Below the pieces are notes generated by a model. That model was not told the origin of the DNA. It saw nothing but the letters and a program-made list of their open reading frames with translations, and ran no database searches. A stretch of DNA of 64,000 nucleotides. It comes from Streptomyces sp. NBC_00083 (GTDB taxonomy: Bacteria; Actinomycetota; Actinomycetes; Streptomycetales; Streptomycetaceae). The stretch covers positions 310,001-374,000 of the forward strand of contig NZ_JAPELY010000002.1 in assembly GCF_026343295.1 (NCBI RefSeq). Direction: 5' to 3'. The position numbers were made by a program, and so were the translations under genes. This document shows positions 17,836-27,131 of the stretch, piece by piece (within the stretch, counting starts at the first letter, position 1; each line of letters begins with the position of its first letter).

Positions 17836-19396
17836 CACGGACACCGTCAAGCCCATCCGGCGGGCGCTGGTCAGCGTCTACGACAAGACGGGCCTCGAAG
17901 AGCTGGCGCAAGGGCTCCACGCGGCCGGGGTCGAGCTGGTGTCCACCGGGTCGACCGCCGCGAAGATCGCCGCCGCAGGGGTGCCCGTCACCAAGGTCGA
18001 GGAGCTCACCGGGTTCCCCGAGTGCCTCGACGGGCGGGTCAAGACGCTGCACCCCAAGGTGCACGCCGGCATCCTCGCCGACCTGCGCCTGGACGCGCAC
18101 CGGGCGCAGCTCGACGAGCTGGGCGTGCGCCCCTTTGAGCTCGTCGTCGTGAACCTCTACCCGTTCAAGGAGACCGTCGCCTCCGGCGCGAGCCCCGACG
18201 AGTGCGTGGAGCAGATCGACATCGGCGGCCCCTCGATGGTGCGCGCCGCCGCCAAGAACCACCCCTCGGTCGCCGTCGTCACCAGCCCGGCGCGGTACGC
18301 GGCCGTCCTGGACGCCGTCAAGAACGGCGGCTTCGACCTGACCGCGCGCAAGCGGCTGGCCGCAGAAGCGTTCCAGCACACCGCCGCGTACGACGTGGCC
18401 GTCGCGTCCTGGATGACCAACGTGTACGCGCCCGAGGAGGGCGACGCCCCGCTGCCCGAGTTCCTCGGCGCGACCTGGGAGCGCAAGTCGGCGCTGCGTT
18501 ACGGCGAGAACCCGCACCAGGCCGCGGCCCTCTACACCGACGGTCAGCCGGGCGGGCTCGCCAACGCCGAGCAGCTGCACGGCAAGGAGATGTCCTTCAA
18601 CAACTACGTGGACACCGAGGCCGCGCGCCGCGCCGCCTACGACCACGACGAGCCCTGTGTCGCGATCATCAAGCACGCCAACCCGTGCGGCATCGCGGTC
18701 GACGCGGACCTCGCCGCGGCGCACCGCAAGGCCCACGAGTGCGACCCGCTCTCGGCGTTCGGCGGCGTCATCGCCGTCAACCGGCCGGTGACGGTGGCGA
18801 TGGCCGAGCAGGTCGCCGAGATCTTCACCGAGGTCATCGCGGCCCCGGGCTACGAGGACGGCGCGGTCGAGGTGCTCGCCCGCAAGAAGAACATCCGGGT
18901 GCTCAAGGTGGACGGCGCCCCGCACCAGCCCGGCGACCTCAAGGCGGTCTCGGGCGGCGCGGTGCTCCAGCACACCGACGTCTTCCAGGCCGAGGGCGAC
19001 GACCCCGCGAACTGGACGCTGGCGAGCGGCGAGGCGCTGAGCGAGGCCGAGTTGAAGGAACTCGCCTTCGCGTGGATCGCCTGCCGCGCCGTCAAGTCCA
19101 ACGCGATCCTGCTCGCCAAGGACGGCGCGTCGGTCGGCGTCGGCATGGGCCAGGTCAACCGGGTCGACTCCGCGAAGCTCGCGGTGGAGCGGGCCGGCGA
19201 GGAGCGCGCGCGGGGTTCGTACGCCGCGTCCGACGCGTTCTTCCCGTTCCCGGACGGCTTCGAGATCCTGGCCGACGCCGGGGTCAAGGCCGTGGTCCAG
19301 CCCGGCGGTTCGGTCCGCGACGAGCTGGTCGTCGAGGCGGCGAAGAAGGCGGGCGTGACGATGTACTTCACGGGCACGCGGCACTTCTTCCACTGA
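17822..19396 (+). CDS. purH: Bifunctional AICAR transformylase/IMP cyclohydrolase
   Basis: The 524-residue protein catalyses the last two steps to IMP. The N-terminal cyclohydrolase domain begins [17 protein letters not shown] with STGSTA and the [16 protein letters not shown] phosphate loop. The C-terminal transformylase has [10 protein letters not shown] with the catalytic Lys-His, and PGGSVRD near the end. The start is GTG at 17822 inside the end of purN, behind GAAAGG. Both purN and purH use 10-formyl-THF, which FolD (20424) and GlyA (36401) help supply. Confidence 0.97.
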   Translation: MNSVNTDTVKPIRRALVSVYDKTGLEELAQGLHAAGVELVSTGSTAAKIAAAGVPVTKVEELTGFPECLDGRVKTLHPKVHAGILADLRLDAHRAQLDELGVRPFELVVVNLYPFKETVASGASPDECVEQIDIGGPSMVRAAAKNHPSVAVVTSPARYAAVLDAVKNGGFDLTARKRLAAEAFQHTAAYDVAVASWMTNVYAPEEGDAPLPEFLGATWERKSALRYGENPHQAAALYTDGQPGGLANAEQLHGKEMSFNNYVDTEAARRAAYDHDEPCVAIIKHANPCGIAVDADLAAAHRKAHECDPLSAFGGVIAVNRPVTVAMAEQVAEIFTEVIAAPGYEDGAVEVLARKKNIRVLKVDGAPHQPGDLKAVSGGAVLQHTDVFQAEGDDPANWTLASGEALSEAELKELAFAWIACRAVKSNAILLAKDGASVGVGMGQVNRVDSAKLAVERAGEERARGSYAASDAFFPFPDGFEILADAGVKAVVQPGGSVRDELVVEAAKKAGVTMYFTGTRHFFH

Positions 19397-19425
19397 GCCG
19401 GAACCCGCGGCCCCGGATACGCGAA

Positions 19426-19457
19426 GGGCCGCGCTCCCCTTGCGAGGAGCGCGGCCC
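19426..19457. terminator. Terminator between convergent purH and RDD genes
   Basis: A 12-bp perfect stem, GGGCCGCGCTCC (19426-19437) with 19446-19457, and an 8-nt loop, 30 bp past purH and 20 bp past the RDD stop; likely bidirectional. Confidence 0.85.
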
Positions 19458-19476
19458 GGCGGCCGTACGGCGGAGG

Positions 19477-20217
19477 TCAGGCCTTCTTGATGACCAGCGT
19501 GCCGGCGGCCCGGTCGTGCCAGCCCTGCAGCTTGCCGGAGTTGTCGAAGAACGGCGAGAGGTAGACCAGGATGGCGCCGATGTAGCACAGGAACGCGCCG
19601 ACGATCGGGATGATGTAGCGGATGAAGCCCGCACCCAGGCCCGGGTTCTGGCCGGTGTTCTCCTTCACGACGCGCAGGCCCAGGGCGAGCTTGCCCAGGG
19701 TCGCGCCGACGAGGGACACCATCAGCCACTCGTAGAGCAGCGTGAAGCCCGCGACGACGGCGAGCCAGGTGAACATCACGGTGATGAGCCCGGCACTGGC
19801 GTTGTTCACGCAGGACGAGTAGTCGCTGGAGTTCGGGTCGCAGTCCTTGGCGACGCCCACGGCGCCGGCGAGGCCGATGGCCATGATGATGCCGACGATG
19901 ATTCCGATCGCGGCACCGTCGATCAGACGCGCGCAGAGGCGGCGGCCCATCGAGGCGACCTCGACGGTGCCGAGCACCGGCACGTTGATGTAGCCGTTGT
20001 TGGCCTGGAGGGTGCCCGGCGCCTGCGGGTAGCCGTAGCCGGGAGCCTGGCCCGGCTGCTGCGGGTAACCGTAGCCCTGCTGCGGCACTCCCTGCGGGGC
20101 CTGCTGGCCCTGCGGGTAGCCGTAGCCGGGCTGGCCCTGCGGCTGGCCGTACTGGCCACCCTGCGGCGGCTGCTGGGGCTGCTGCCCGTAGGGGTTGTTC
20201 GGGTCGCCGAAGCTCAT
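19477..20217 (-). CDS. RDD family membrane protein
   Basis: The 246-residue protein has a Gln/Gly/Tyr/Pro-rich N-terminus (1-75) with PQGQPGYGYPQ-like repeats, then an RDD domain starting near GRRLCARLIDGAAIG, with about four membrane spans including IGIIVGIIMAIGLAG and LITVMFTWLAVVAGFTLLYEW. RDD proteins are membrane proteins of mostly unknown role, some of them ion transporters. The ATG has GGAGGAAA nine bases upstream. It diverges from folD. Confidence 0.88.
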   Translation of the reverse strand: MSFGDPNNPYGQQPQQPPQGGQYGQPQGQPGYGYPQGQQAPQGVPQQGYGYPQQPGQAPGYGYPQAPGTLQANNGYINVPVLGTVEVASMGRRLCARLIDGAAIGIIVGIIMAIGLAGAVGVAKDCDPNSSDYSSCVNNASAGLITVMFTWLAVVAGFTLLYEWLMVSLVGATLGKLALGLRVVKENTGQNPGLGAGFIRYIIPIVGAFLCYIGAILVYLSPFFDNSGKLQGWHDRAAGTLVIKKA

Positions 20218-20350
20218 GGCGGATTTCCTCCGTTGGGTGGTGCGGGGACGACGCGGCCCGAGCGGAGGAATTGCTGTTCTGAGCGGATGCCCCCCCCGAC
20301 ACTGCCCGCGGCACTGCGCGGATCATCGTTCTAAATAAGACATAAGTTTG

Positions 20351-20367
20351 TCCAGCCGAACGCTGGA
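20351..20367. repeat. Small inverted repeat in the RDD-folD promoter region
   Basis: TCCAGC (20351-20356) and GCTGGA (20362-20367) flank CGAAC in an unusually AT-rich stretch 57-73 bp before folD. It may be an operator or a leader hairpin. Confidence 0.4.
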
Positions 20368-20423
20368 TGTGTTGTGCAAGTGCAACTTGGGCGATCAAGC
20401 GTCGCCCTGAAAGAATGGGAAAC

Positions 20424-21281
20424 ATGACCGCCCAGATTCTCGATGGCAAGGCCACCGCCGCAGCGATCAAGTCCGAACTGGCCGTCCGTGTGGCGGCCCT
20501 GAAGGAGCGGGGCATCACCCCCGGTCTGGGGACGGTGCTCGTCGGGGAGGACCCCGGCAGCCAGAAGTACGTCGCGGGCAAGCACCGCGACTGCGCCCAG
20601 GTCGGCATCGCCTCCATCCAGCGCGAGCTGCCCGCGACCGCGACGCAGGACGAGATCGAGGCGGTGGTGCGGGAGCTGAACGACAACCCCGAGTGCACCG
20701 GCTACATCGTCCAGTTGCCGCTGCCCAAGGGCATCGACGAGAACCGCGTCCTGGAGCTCATGGACCCGGCGAAGGACGCGGACGGGCTGCACCCGATGAG
20801 CCTGGGCCGTCTCGTCCTCAACGAGCCGGGCCCGCTGCCCTGCACCCCGTACGGCATCATCCAGCTGCTCCGCAAGCACGGCGTGGAGATCAACGGCGCC
20901 GAGGTCGTCGTGGTCGGACGCGGCGTCACCATCGGCCGCTCCATGCCGCTGCTGCTGACCCGCCGCTCCGAGAACGCGACGGTCACCCAGTGCCACACCG
21001 GCACCCGCGACCTGTCGAAGCACCTGAAGCAGGCCGACATCATCATCGCGGCGGCCGGTGTCCCGCACCTCATCAAGCCCGAGGACGTGAAGCCGGGCGC
21101 GGCCGTGCTCGACGTCGGCGTCAGCCGCGACGAGACCGGGAAGATCGTCGGCGATGTGCACCCCGGCGTCGCCGAGGTCGCGGGCTGGCTCTCGCCCAAC
21201 CCGGGCGGCGTCGGTCCGATGACCCGCGCCCAACTGCTCGTCAACGTCGTCGAAGCGGCCGAGCTCGCCGCGGCGGGCTGA
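20424..21281 (+). CDS. folD: Methylenetetrahydrofolate dehydrogenase/cyclohydrolase
   Basis: The 285-residue protein interconverts methylene-, methenyl- and formyl-THF. It has the catalytic Tyr-x3-Lys in [10 protein letters not shown], the substrate segment [15 protein letters not shown], and the NADP-binding loop [29 protein letters not shown] near the C-terminus is a family signature. The start at 20424 has only a weak GGGA close upstream. A DUF3017 gene follows after 19 bp and is probably co-transcribed. Confidence 0.97.
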   Translation: MTAQILDGKATAAAIKSELAVRVAALKERGITPGLGTVLVGEDPGSQKYVAGKHRDCAQVGIASIQRELPATATQDEIEAVVRELNDNPECTGYIVQLPLPKGIDENRVLELMDPAKDADGLHPMSLGRLVLNEPGPLPCTPYGIIQLLRKHGVEINGAEVVVVGRGVTIGRSMPLLLTRRSENATVTQCHTGTRDLSKHLKQADIIIAAAGVPHLIKPEDVKPGAAVLDVGVSRDETGKIVGDVHPGVAEVAGWLSPNPGGVGPMTRAQLLVNVVEAAELAAAG

Positions 21282-21300
21282 CACGAAAGGGCCTGACCCC

Positions 21301-21786
21301 ATGGGTGCTGGTAGGAGTCACGAGCCGTCCGGAGACGCGGAGCGTTCCGTGCCCGAGGAGGGCGAACCCGGCGCGCCCGCACGGGCGGGCGGTTCGCGAC
21401 GGCCCCCCTCCGTCACCCGGGACACCGCGCGTCCCGAGGGCGGCGGCCGGGCCGCGGCGGGCGACGCACCCGCGCCCGCCCGCCAGTGGCCGCTGCTCTC
21501 CGTGCTGCTCGCGGTGGGGCTCGGGCTGCTGATGGTGGCGGTCGAGCCGTTCGACAGCGCGTTCCGGATCGGGCTCGTCATCATCGGCGCCGCCCTCATG
21601 ACGGGCGCGGCGCTGCGCTGGACGCTGCCGTCGGTCGGCATGCTCGCCGTCAGGTCCCGCTTCACCGACATCTCCACGTACGGGGTGCTCGGCGTGGCCA
21701 TCGTGCTGCTCGCGCTCATGGCCCAGCCGCGCCCCTGGCTGAACGTGCCGTTCCTGGAGGACGCGGTCCACTTCACCGTGCGCTAG
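21301..21786 (+). CDS. DUF3017 family membrane protein
   Basis: The 161-residue protein has about 60 disordered N-terminal residues, then three hydrophobic segments: WPLLSVLLAVGLGLLMVAV, RIGLVIIGAALMTGAALRW and YGVLGVAIVLLALMA. This is the DUF3017 layout found beside folD in Streptomyces. Function is unknown. A 15-bp terminator stem follows. Confidence 0.85.
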   Translation: MGAGRSHEPSGDAERSVPEEGEPGAPARAGGSRRPPSVTRDTARPEGGGRAAAGDAPAPARQWPLLSVLLAVGLGLLMVAVEPFDSAFRIGLVIIGAALMTGAALRWTLPSVGMLAVRSRFTDISTYGVLGVAIVLLALMAQPRPWLNVPFLEDAVHFTVR

Positions 21787-21802
21787 TCCCCGCCGGAGCG
21801 GC

Positions 21803-21844
21803 GGGCGGCCCGCACTCACCCCCCCGGGCGAGTGCGGGCCGCCC
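21803..21844 (+). terminator. Terminator after DUF3017
   Basis: GGGCGGCCCGCACTC (21803-21817) pairs perfectly with 21830-21844 across a 12-nt C-rich loop, 17 bp past the stop. Confidence 0.85.
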
Positions 21845-21940
21845 CCATGTCGCGCGCCGGTGCGCACCACCCCCGGAGCTGCCATCCTGGACCGGTGCGT
21901 GCCGTGCGCGCCGGGGGATGCGACGACTCTGGGGGAAGCG

Positions 21941-22990
21941 ATGCCTCGCTGGAAGGCGCTGCCGGACGAACTCGACCCGCAGGTACGGGAGTTCGCGAGC
22001 CAGCTCCGCAGGCTGGTGGACCGCAGCGGGCTCAGCGTCGCGGCCATAGCCGATCGCACCGGGTACGGCAGGACGTCGTGGGAGCGGTACCTCGGCGGGC
22101 GCCTCCTCGCGCCCAGGGCGGCCGTCGTCGCGCTCGCCGAGGTGACCGGCACGAACCCCGTCCATCTGGCGACCATGTGGGAGCTGGCCGAGCGGGCCTG
22201 GAGCCGTTCGGAGCAGCGGCACGAGCGCACGGTGGAGGCGATGCGGGCCGACCGGGCGCGCGGCACGGCGCCGGGCGCGTCCGGACCGCCGGAGCCGCCG
22301 CGCGGGGCGCGCGCCGGGACGCCGGGCACGGGGCTCGCCGACCGGCCGCCGCGCGGCGCGGGCGCCGGGCCCGCCGACCGGCCGCCGCAGCAGAGGGGCG
22401 CCGGGCGGGGCCCCGCCCGGCCCGCGCCGAGCCGGGCGCCCGCGGGGCCGGGGCGCCGCCGCCGGATCGTCATGTTCCTGGCCGGGGTCGTCGGCGCGCT
22501 CCTGGTCATCACGTCGGCCGTCCTCCTGACCGACCTCGGCAGGAGCGGCAAGGCGCCCGCGGCGGCGGGCCCGTCGCCGTCGCCGTCGGCGTCCCCGAGC
22601 CGCTCGGCCCCGGTGGCCGTGACGCCCGCCGGCGTGACGTGCGTCGCCGCCTCGTGCGCCGGCCAGGACCCCGAACTGACGCACTGCTCCGACCGGTTGG
22701 TGCGCACCGTGAGCAGCGCCACGATCGGGGCCGCCGTCGTCGAGGTGCGCTACAGCACGACCTGCGGGGCCGCCTGGGCCCGGCTCCGGGGCGTCGCCCC
22801 CGGCGACCGGGTGGAGATCGCCTCCACCGCCGCGGCGCAGGAAGCGGTGGTCGCCGTGGCCCGCCGCGACGTCTACACGAAGATGATCGCCGTCGACGGG
22901 CCCGCCGCGGCCAAGGCGTGCGCCACGCTGAAGAACGGCCGGAGCGGCTGTGCCGCGGGGAAGGCCGCGACGGCCGCCGCCGGCCGATGA
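21941..22990 (+). CDS. XRE helix-turn-helix protein with extracytoplasmic DUF2690-like domain
   Basis: The 349-residue protein has an N-terminal helix-turn-helix (about 15-70, SVAAIADRTGYGRTSWERYL), a long Pro/Gly/Arg-rich linker, one membrane span (IVMFLAGVVGALLVITSAVLL, about 170-190), and an outer domain. The outer part (about 225-335) has paired Cys, CVAASCAGQDPELTHC and TCGAAW, as in DUF2690 proteins. It is therefore probably a membrane-tethered regulator or a sensor with an outer disulphide-bonded domain. ATG at 21941 has GGGGGA five bases upstream. Targets are unknown. Confidence 0.8.
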   Translation: MPRWKALPDELDPQVREFASQLRRLVDRSGLSVAAIADRTGYGRTSWERYLGGRLLAPRAAVVALAEVTGTNPVHLATMWELAERAWSRSEQRHERTVEAMRADRARGTAPGASGPPEPPRGARAGTPGTGLADRPPRGAGAGPADRPPQQRGAGRGPARPAPSRAPAGPGRRRRIVMFLAGVVGALLVITSAVLLTDLGRSGKAPAAAGPSPSPSASPSRSAPVAVTPAGVTCVAASCAGQDPELTHCSDRLVRTVSSATIGAAVVEVRYSTTCGAAWARLRGVAPGDRVEIASTAAAQEAVVAVARRDVYTKMIAVDGPAAAKACATLKNGRSGCAAGKAATAAAGR

Positions 22991-23055
22991 TCGATCAGCG
23001 TGAGCCGTCCCACAGGGCGGCGGGGGTGTAGAACCCCCCGGGTCGGATAGCCTGA

Positions 23056-24165
<1,110 letters not shown>

Positions 24166-24197
24166 GCCCGCCCGCGCGTCGGTTGACGTATCCGTGA

Positions 24198-24228
24198 CGA
24201 AGCCCCGGCAGCCACTGCCGGGGCTTCG
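24198..24228. terminator. Terminator between convergent mdh and the gene at 24249
   Basis: A 14-bp perfect stem, CGAAGCCCCGGCAG (24198-24211) with 24215-24228, and a CCA loop; it likely serves both directions. Confidence 0.9.
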
Positions 24229-24248
24229 CCCGTTCCCGCCCCGCGCCG

Positions 24249-24584
24249 CTACGCGCGCACCGCGTCCCGGGTCAGCTGGACCGCGGCGAGCAGGCTCAGC
24301 TCCGGCTGGGCCGTGCGCAGCGCCTTGACCGCGTGCACCGACTCGTCGTCAGGGCCCGTGTAGCCGACCGCGGCCCGCTGTTCGCGCACCCAGCGCCCGC
24401 GCAGCTCCCGCTCCGGCACGGCCGCCGCCTCCTCGGCCACCCGCAGCGCCACTTCCAGGCCGGGCCGCTCGGCCTCCCCGGCATCCGCCAGTGCCTCCCG
24501 CAGCGCCCGCACGATGTCGTCGGCGTCGCGCACGATCAGGACCGACAGTTCCTTGCGGCCGAATGAGCCGAAAAAGCTCCCCAT
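24249..24584 (-). CDS. Small hypothetical protein, 111 aa
   Basis: The protein begins MGSFFGSFGRKELSVLIVRD and is Ala/Glu/Arg-rich and helical after that, with no membrane span or known motif. The ATG at 24584 has GGGGAG six bases upstream. It diverges from the small HTH gene at 24638 across 53 bp and may be under its control. I do not recognise a family. Confidence 0.65.
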   Translation of the reverse strand: MGSFFGSFGRKELSVLIVRDADDIVRALREALADAGEAERPGLEVALRVAEEAAAVPERELRGRWVREQRAAVGYTGPDDESVHAVKALRTAQPELSLLAAVQLTRDAVRA

Positions 24585-24637
24585 GACGATCTCCCCGCTC
24601 GTTGTGTTCCTGCGCATCAATGTAGTACTTCTTATAC

Positions 24638-24883
24638 ATGAGTGAGCAGGTGCACAACAGGCTGGCGATGGTGCGTGCCGAGCGGAAGGTGTCCCGGCAG
24701 GCCCTCGCCGAGGCGGTGGGGGTCCACTACCAGACCGTCGGCTACATCGAGCGGGGCCAGTACAACCCGAGCCTCGACCTGGCGCTGAAGATCGCGGAGC
24801 ACTTCGGGCTCCCGGTCGAGGCGCTGTTCTCCCTGACACCGTTCCGCCCGCTCACCGACGAGGCCTACGGGAGGCACCAGTGA
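24638..24883 (+). CDS. Small XRE-family transcriptional regulator, 81 aa
   Basis: A single XRE helix-turn-helix fills the protein (NRLAMVRAERKVSRQALAEA, then VHYQTVGYIERGQYNPSLDL), as in compact regulators coded next to a membrane protein. There is no ribosome site before the ATG. A -10-like TAGTAC (24623-24628) with TTGTGT (24602-24607) suggests a leaderless transcript. It overlaps the next gene by GTGA. Confidence 0.85.
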   Translation: MSEQVHNRLAMVRAERKVSRQALAEAVGVHYQTVGYIERGQYNPSLDLALKIAEHFGLPVEALFSLTPFRPLTDEAYGRHQ

Positions 24884-25386
24884 GCGACGCGCCGCTGACG
24901 CGTTACGACCGGTGGATGCACCGGACCATGAACCGGCGCGAGTCGGCCGCGCTGTACGCGACCGCGGCCCGCAGGCGGGTGCTGTTCGGCGCGCACCTCG
25001 CGCTGACCGCCGCGTCCGTGACGGCCTGGCTCGCCGCGGCCGCCGGCGCCTCGACGGCCGCGGTCTGGGTGATGCTCGCCCTGGTGCTGCCGTGGTGCGT
25101 CGCCACCGGCGCCATCAACGCCTCGACCCGCGGCCTGCTCGAACTGCGCCGCCGCGCCCTCGACGAGCGCCAGCGCGCGGAGCGCAGCGAGGTCCTGGCC
25201 CGCGCCCAGCGCATCACCACCGCCCTCCTGCTCGCCACCGCGGTGGCCGTCGGCGCGTACGGGTACGCCGGCCGGGACCTGGCGCCCGTGACGCTCCCGG
25301 TGCTCGTCGGCGCCCTGGTCACGCACTGGCTGATGCCGATGTGGGTGGCGGCCCTGCGCGTCCGGGACGAGCCGGACGACGAGTAG
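24880..25386 (+). CDS. Membrane protein coupled to small HTH regulator
   Basis: The 168-residue protein has four hydrophobic segments in two pairs: VLFGAHLALTAASVTAWLAA, VWVMLALVLPWCVATGAI, TALLLATAVAVGAYGYAG and VTLPVLVGALVTHWLMPMWV. A charged helix separates the pairs (LRRRALDERQRAERSE). The GTG start overlaps the HTH stop. Pairs of a YozG-like HTH with a DUF2178-like membrane protein are widespread; the role is unknown. Confidence 0.8.
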   Translation: MSDAPLTRYDRWMHRTMNRRESAALYATAARRRVLFGAHLALTAASVTAWLAAAAGASTAAVWVMLALVLPWCVATGAINASTRGLLELRRRALDERQRAERSEVLARAQRITTALLLATAVAVGAYGYAGRDLAPVTLPVLVGALVTHWLMPMWVAALRVRDEPDDE

Positions 25387-25416
25387 CGCCGGACGGCGAG
25401 CAGCGGGGGAGCGTGG

Positions 25417-26145
25417 TTACAGCTCGCGCACCTGGCGGGCGATGTCCCGCAGCGCGTGTGTCGCGCGGATGTGGAGACCGGGGCCGAACGTGACGCGCCC
25501 CGCGCCCAGTTCGCCCAGGCGGCGCGGTGTCGGGTCGACGGGCCGGGCCACCATGTTGACCGGGACCGGCACGGCCGCGGCGATCTCCGGGAGGTGCTCC
25601 GGCAGCGCCGCGAACGGATAGACGCCGTCCGCGCCGGCCGCGACATAGGCGCGGGCGCGGGCGATGGTCTCGTCCAGCTCGGGACGGCCGCGCAGATAGG
25701 TGTCGACGCGGGCGTTGATGAAGATCCGGTCGCCCGCCTCGGCCCGTACCTCGGCCAGGTAGTCGGCGTGCCGGGCCGGGTCCTTCAGGGCGCCGTCGGC
25801 GGTGTCCTCCAGGTTGCAGCCGACCGCGCCGGTCTCCAGGAGCCGGTCCACCAGCTCCTTGGCGGCGAGCCCGTAACCGCCCTCGATGTCCGCCGACACC
25901 GGGACCGACACCGACCGGACGATCCGGGCCACCGCGGCGAACATCTCGTCCGCCGGGGCCGACCCGTCCTCGTACCCCAGCGACGCCGAGACCCCCGCGC
26001 TCGGCGTGGCCAGGGCCGGGAAGCCGGCCTCCTCGAAGACGCGGGCGCTGGCCGCGTCCCACGGGCCCGGCAGGATCAGCGGATCGCCGGCGGCGCGTCC
26101 CTGGTGCAGGGCGCGAAAGGTGGCGGCGGGGTTCAGCTGTGCCAT
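25417..26145 (-). CDS. Isocitrate lyase/PEP mutase superfamily protein
   Basis: The 242-residue TIM-barrel protein has LPGPWDAASARVFEEAGFPA, TPSAGVSASLGYEDG, the metal-binding VSADIEGGYG and NLEDTADG, and INARVDTYLRG, all usual for the ICL/PEP-mutase superfamily. The mutase-specific active-site loop is not evident, so a C-C lyase (oxaloacetate- or methylisocitrate-like) is more likely; the substrate is open. It overlaps the upstream AhpD-like gene by 13 bp and is the last gene of a three-gene operon facing a MocR regulator. Confidence 0.85.
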   Translation of the reverse strand: MAQLNPAATFRALHQGRAAGDPLILPGPWDAASARVFEEAGFPALATPSAGVSASLGYEDGSAPADEMFAAVARIVRSVSVPVSADIEGGYGLAAKELVDRLLETGAVGCNLEDTADGALKDPARHADYLAEVRAEAGDRIFINARVDTYLRGRPELDETIARARAYVAAGADGVYPFAALPEHLPEIAAAVPVPVNMVARPVDPTPRRLGELGAGRVTFGPGLHIRATHALRDIARQVREL

Positions 26146-26591
26146 TCCGTCTCTCCAGGTGCTGTGCGGCGGGTCACCATCAGCCGGTTCCAGCTGTTGA
26201 TGACGGTGATCGCCGCGATGAGATGGGCGAGTTGGGCCTCGGTGAAGTGCGCGGCGGCGCTCTCGTACACCGCGTCCGGTACGAAGCCCTCGGTGAGGAC
26301 CGTGACCGCCTCGGTGAGGGCGAGCGCGGCGCGCTCCCGCCCGGTGAAGGCCTCACCGGCCTCCTCCCATGCGGCGAGGAGGCCGAGCCGCTCCTCGGAC
26401 TCGCCGCCCTCGCGCGCGGCGGCCAGGTGCATGTCCAGGCAGAACGCGCAGTGGTTGAGCTGCGAGGCCCGGACCATCACCAGCTCCGCGAGGACCGGGT
26501 CGCCCAGGCCCCGCTTGGCGGCGGCGCCGAGCCCCGCGAGGCTCAGGTACACCTGCTTCGGGATCCGGAACTCCCGTGCCGCGAGGCTCAC
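26133..26591 (-). CDS. Carboxymuconolactone decarboxylase/AhpD-like protein 1
   Basis: The 152-residue protein has the AhpD-type redox motif HCAFCLDMH (CxxC then His) in ASQLNHCAFCLDMHLAAARE. It is a paralogue of the next gene upstream, sharing the FVPDAVYE and LAHLIAAITVINSWNR segments. The GTG start overlaps the stop of that paralogue as GTGA. AhpD-like proteins are thiol peroxidase partners or small oxidoreductases; substrate unknown. Confidence 0.88.
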   Translation of the reverse strand: MSLAAREFRIPKQVYLSLAGLGAAAKRGLGDPVLAELVMVRASQLNHCAFCLDMHLAAAREGGESEERLGLLAAWEEAGEAFTGRERAALALTEAVTVLTEGFVPDAVYESAAAHFTEAQLAHLIAAITVINSWNRLMVTRRTAPGETEWHS

Positions 26592-27085
26592 TTGTACATC
26601 CCGGCGGTGTAGTGGCCCGGGACGCCGCGGGTGGTCACGCCGAAGCGGTTCCAGGCGTTGATGACGGTGATCGCCGCGATGAGGTGGGCCAGCTCGGCCT
26701 CGTCGAACTGCTTGGCGGCCTTCTCGTACGCCTCGTCCGGTACGAAGCCGTCGGTCAGGACGGTGATCGCCTCGGTCAGCTCCAGGGCCGCGAGCTCCTT
26801 CTCGGTGTAGAAGTGCCGGGACTCCTCCCAGGCGCTGAGCTGGATGATCCGCTCCACCGACTCGCCGGCGGCCAGCGCGTCCTTGGTGTGCATGTCCAGG
26901 CAGAGCGCGCAGTGGTTGAGCTGCGAGGCGCGGATCTTGACCAGCTCGGCGATGGTCGGGTCCAGGCCCTGCTCGGCGGCGGCGTTCAGCTTGATCATGG
27001 CCTTGTAGACCTCGGGCGCGGCCTTGGCCCAGGCGAGGCGGGGGGTGTGCTCGGGCGCGTAGTTCGTGTTCTCGTTCGTGGTCAT
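26588..27085 (-). CDS. Carboxymuconolactone decarboxylase/AhpD-like protein 2
   Basis: The 165-residue protein is paralogous to its downstream neighbour, with LNHCALCLDMH as the active-site motif. It is the first gene of the operon, divergent from the MocR regulator with 46 bp between starts. No ribosome site precedes ATG 27085, suggesting a leaderless message. Tandem duplication probably gave the pair. Confidence 0.88.
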   Translation of the reverse strand: MTTNENTNYAPEHTPRLAWAKAAPEVYKAMIKLNAAAEQGLDPTIAELVKIRASQLNHCALCLDMHTKDALAAGESVERIIQLSAWEESRHFYTEKELAALELTEAITVLTDGFVPDEAYEKAAKQFDEAELAHLIAAITVINAWNRFGVTTRGVPGHYTAGMYK

Positions 27086-27131
27086 GGAACGAAGGTACGT
27101 CGCGTGTGGCACACGGGTATGGTCCATTTCC

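Noticed and set aside
20218-20423. ZTP riboswitch before folD
   Set aside because: None of the GACTGGCG or CCGCCTGGGC blocks are present, unlike before glyA.
17732-20698. A 988-codon open frame on the minus strand opposite purH and folD
   Set aside because: It is the high-GC antisense shadow of purH, RDD and folD, with Arg/Gly/Asp-rich composition and no family motif; only the RDD gene is real on that strand.
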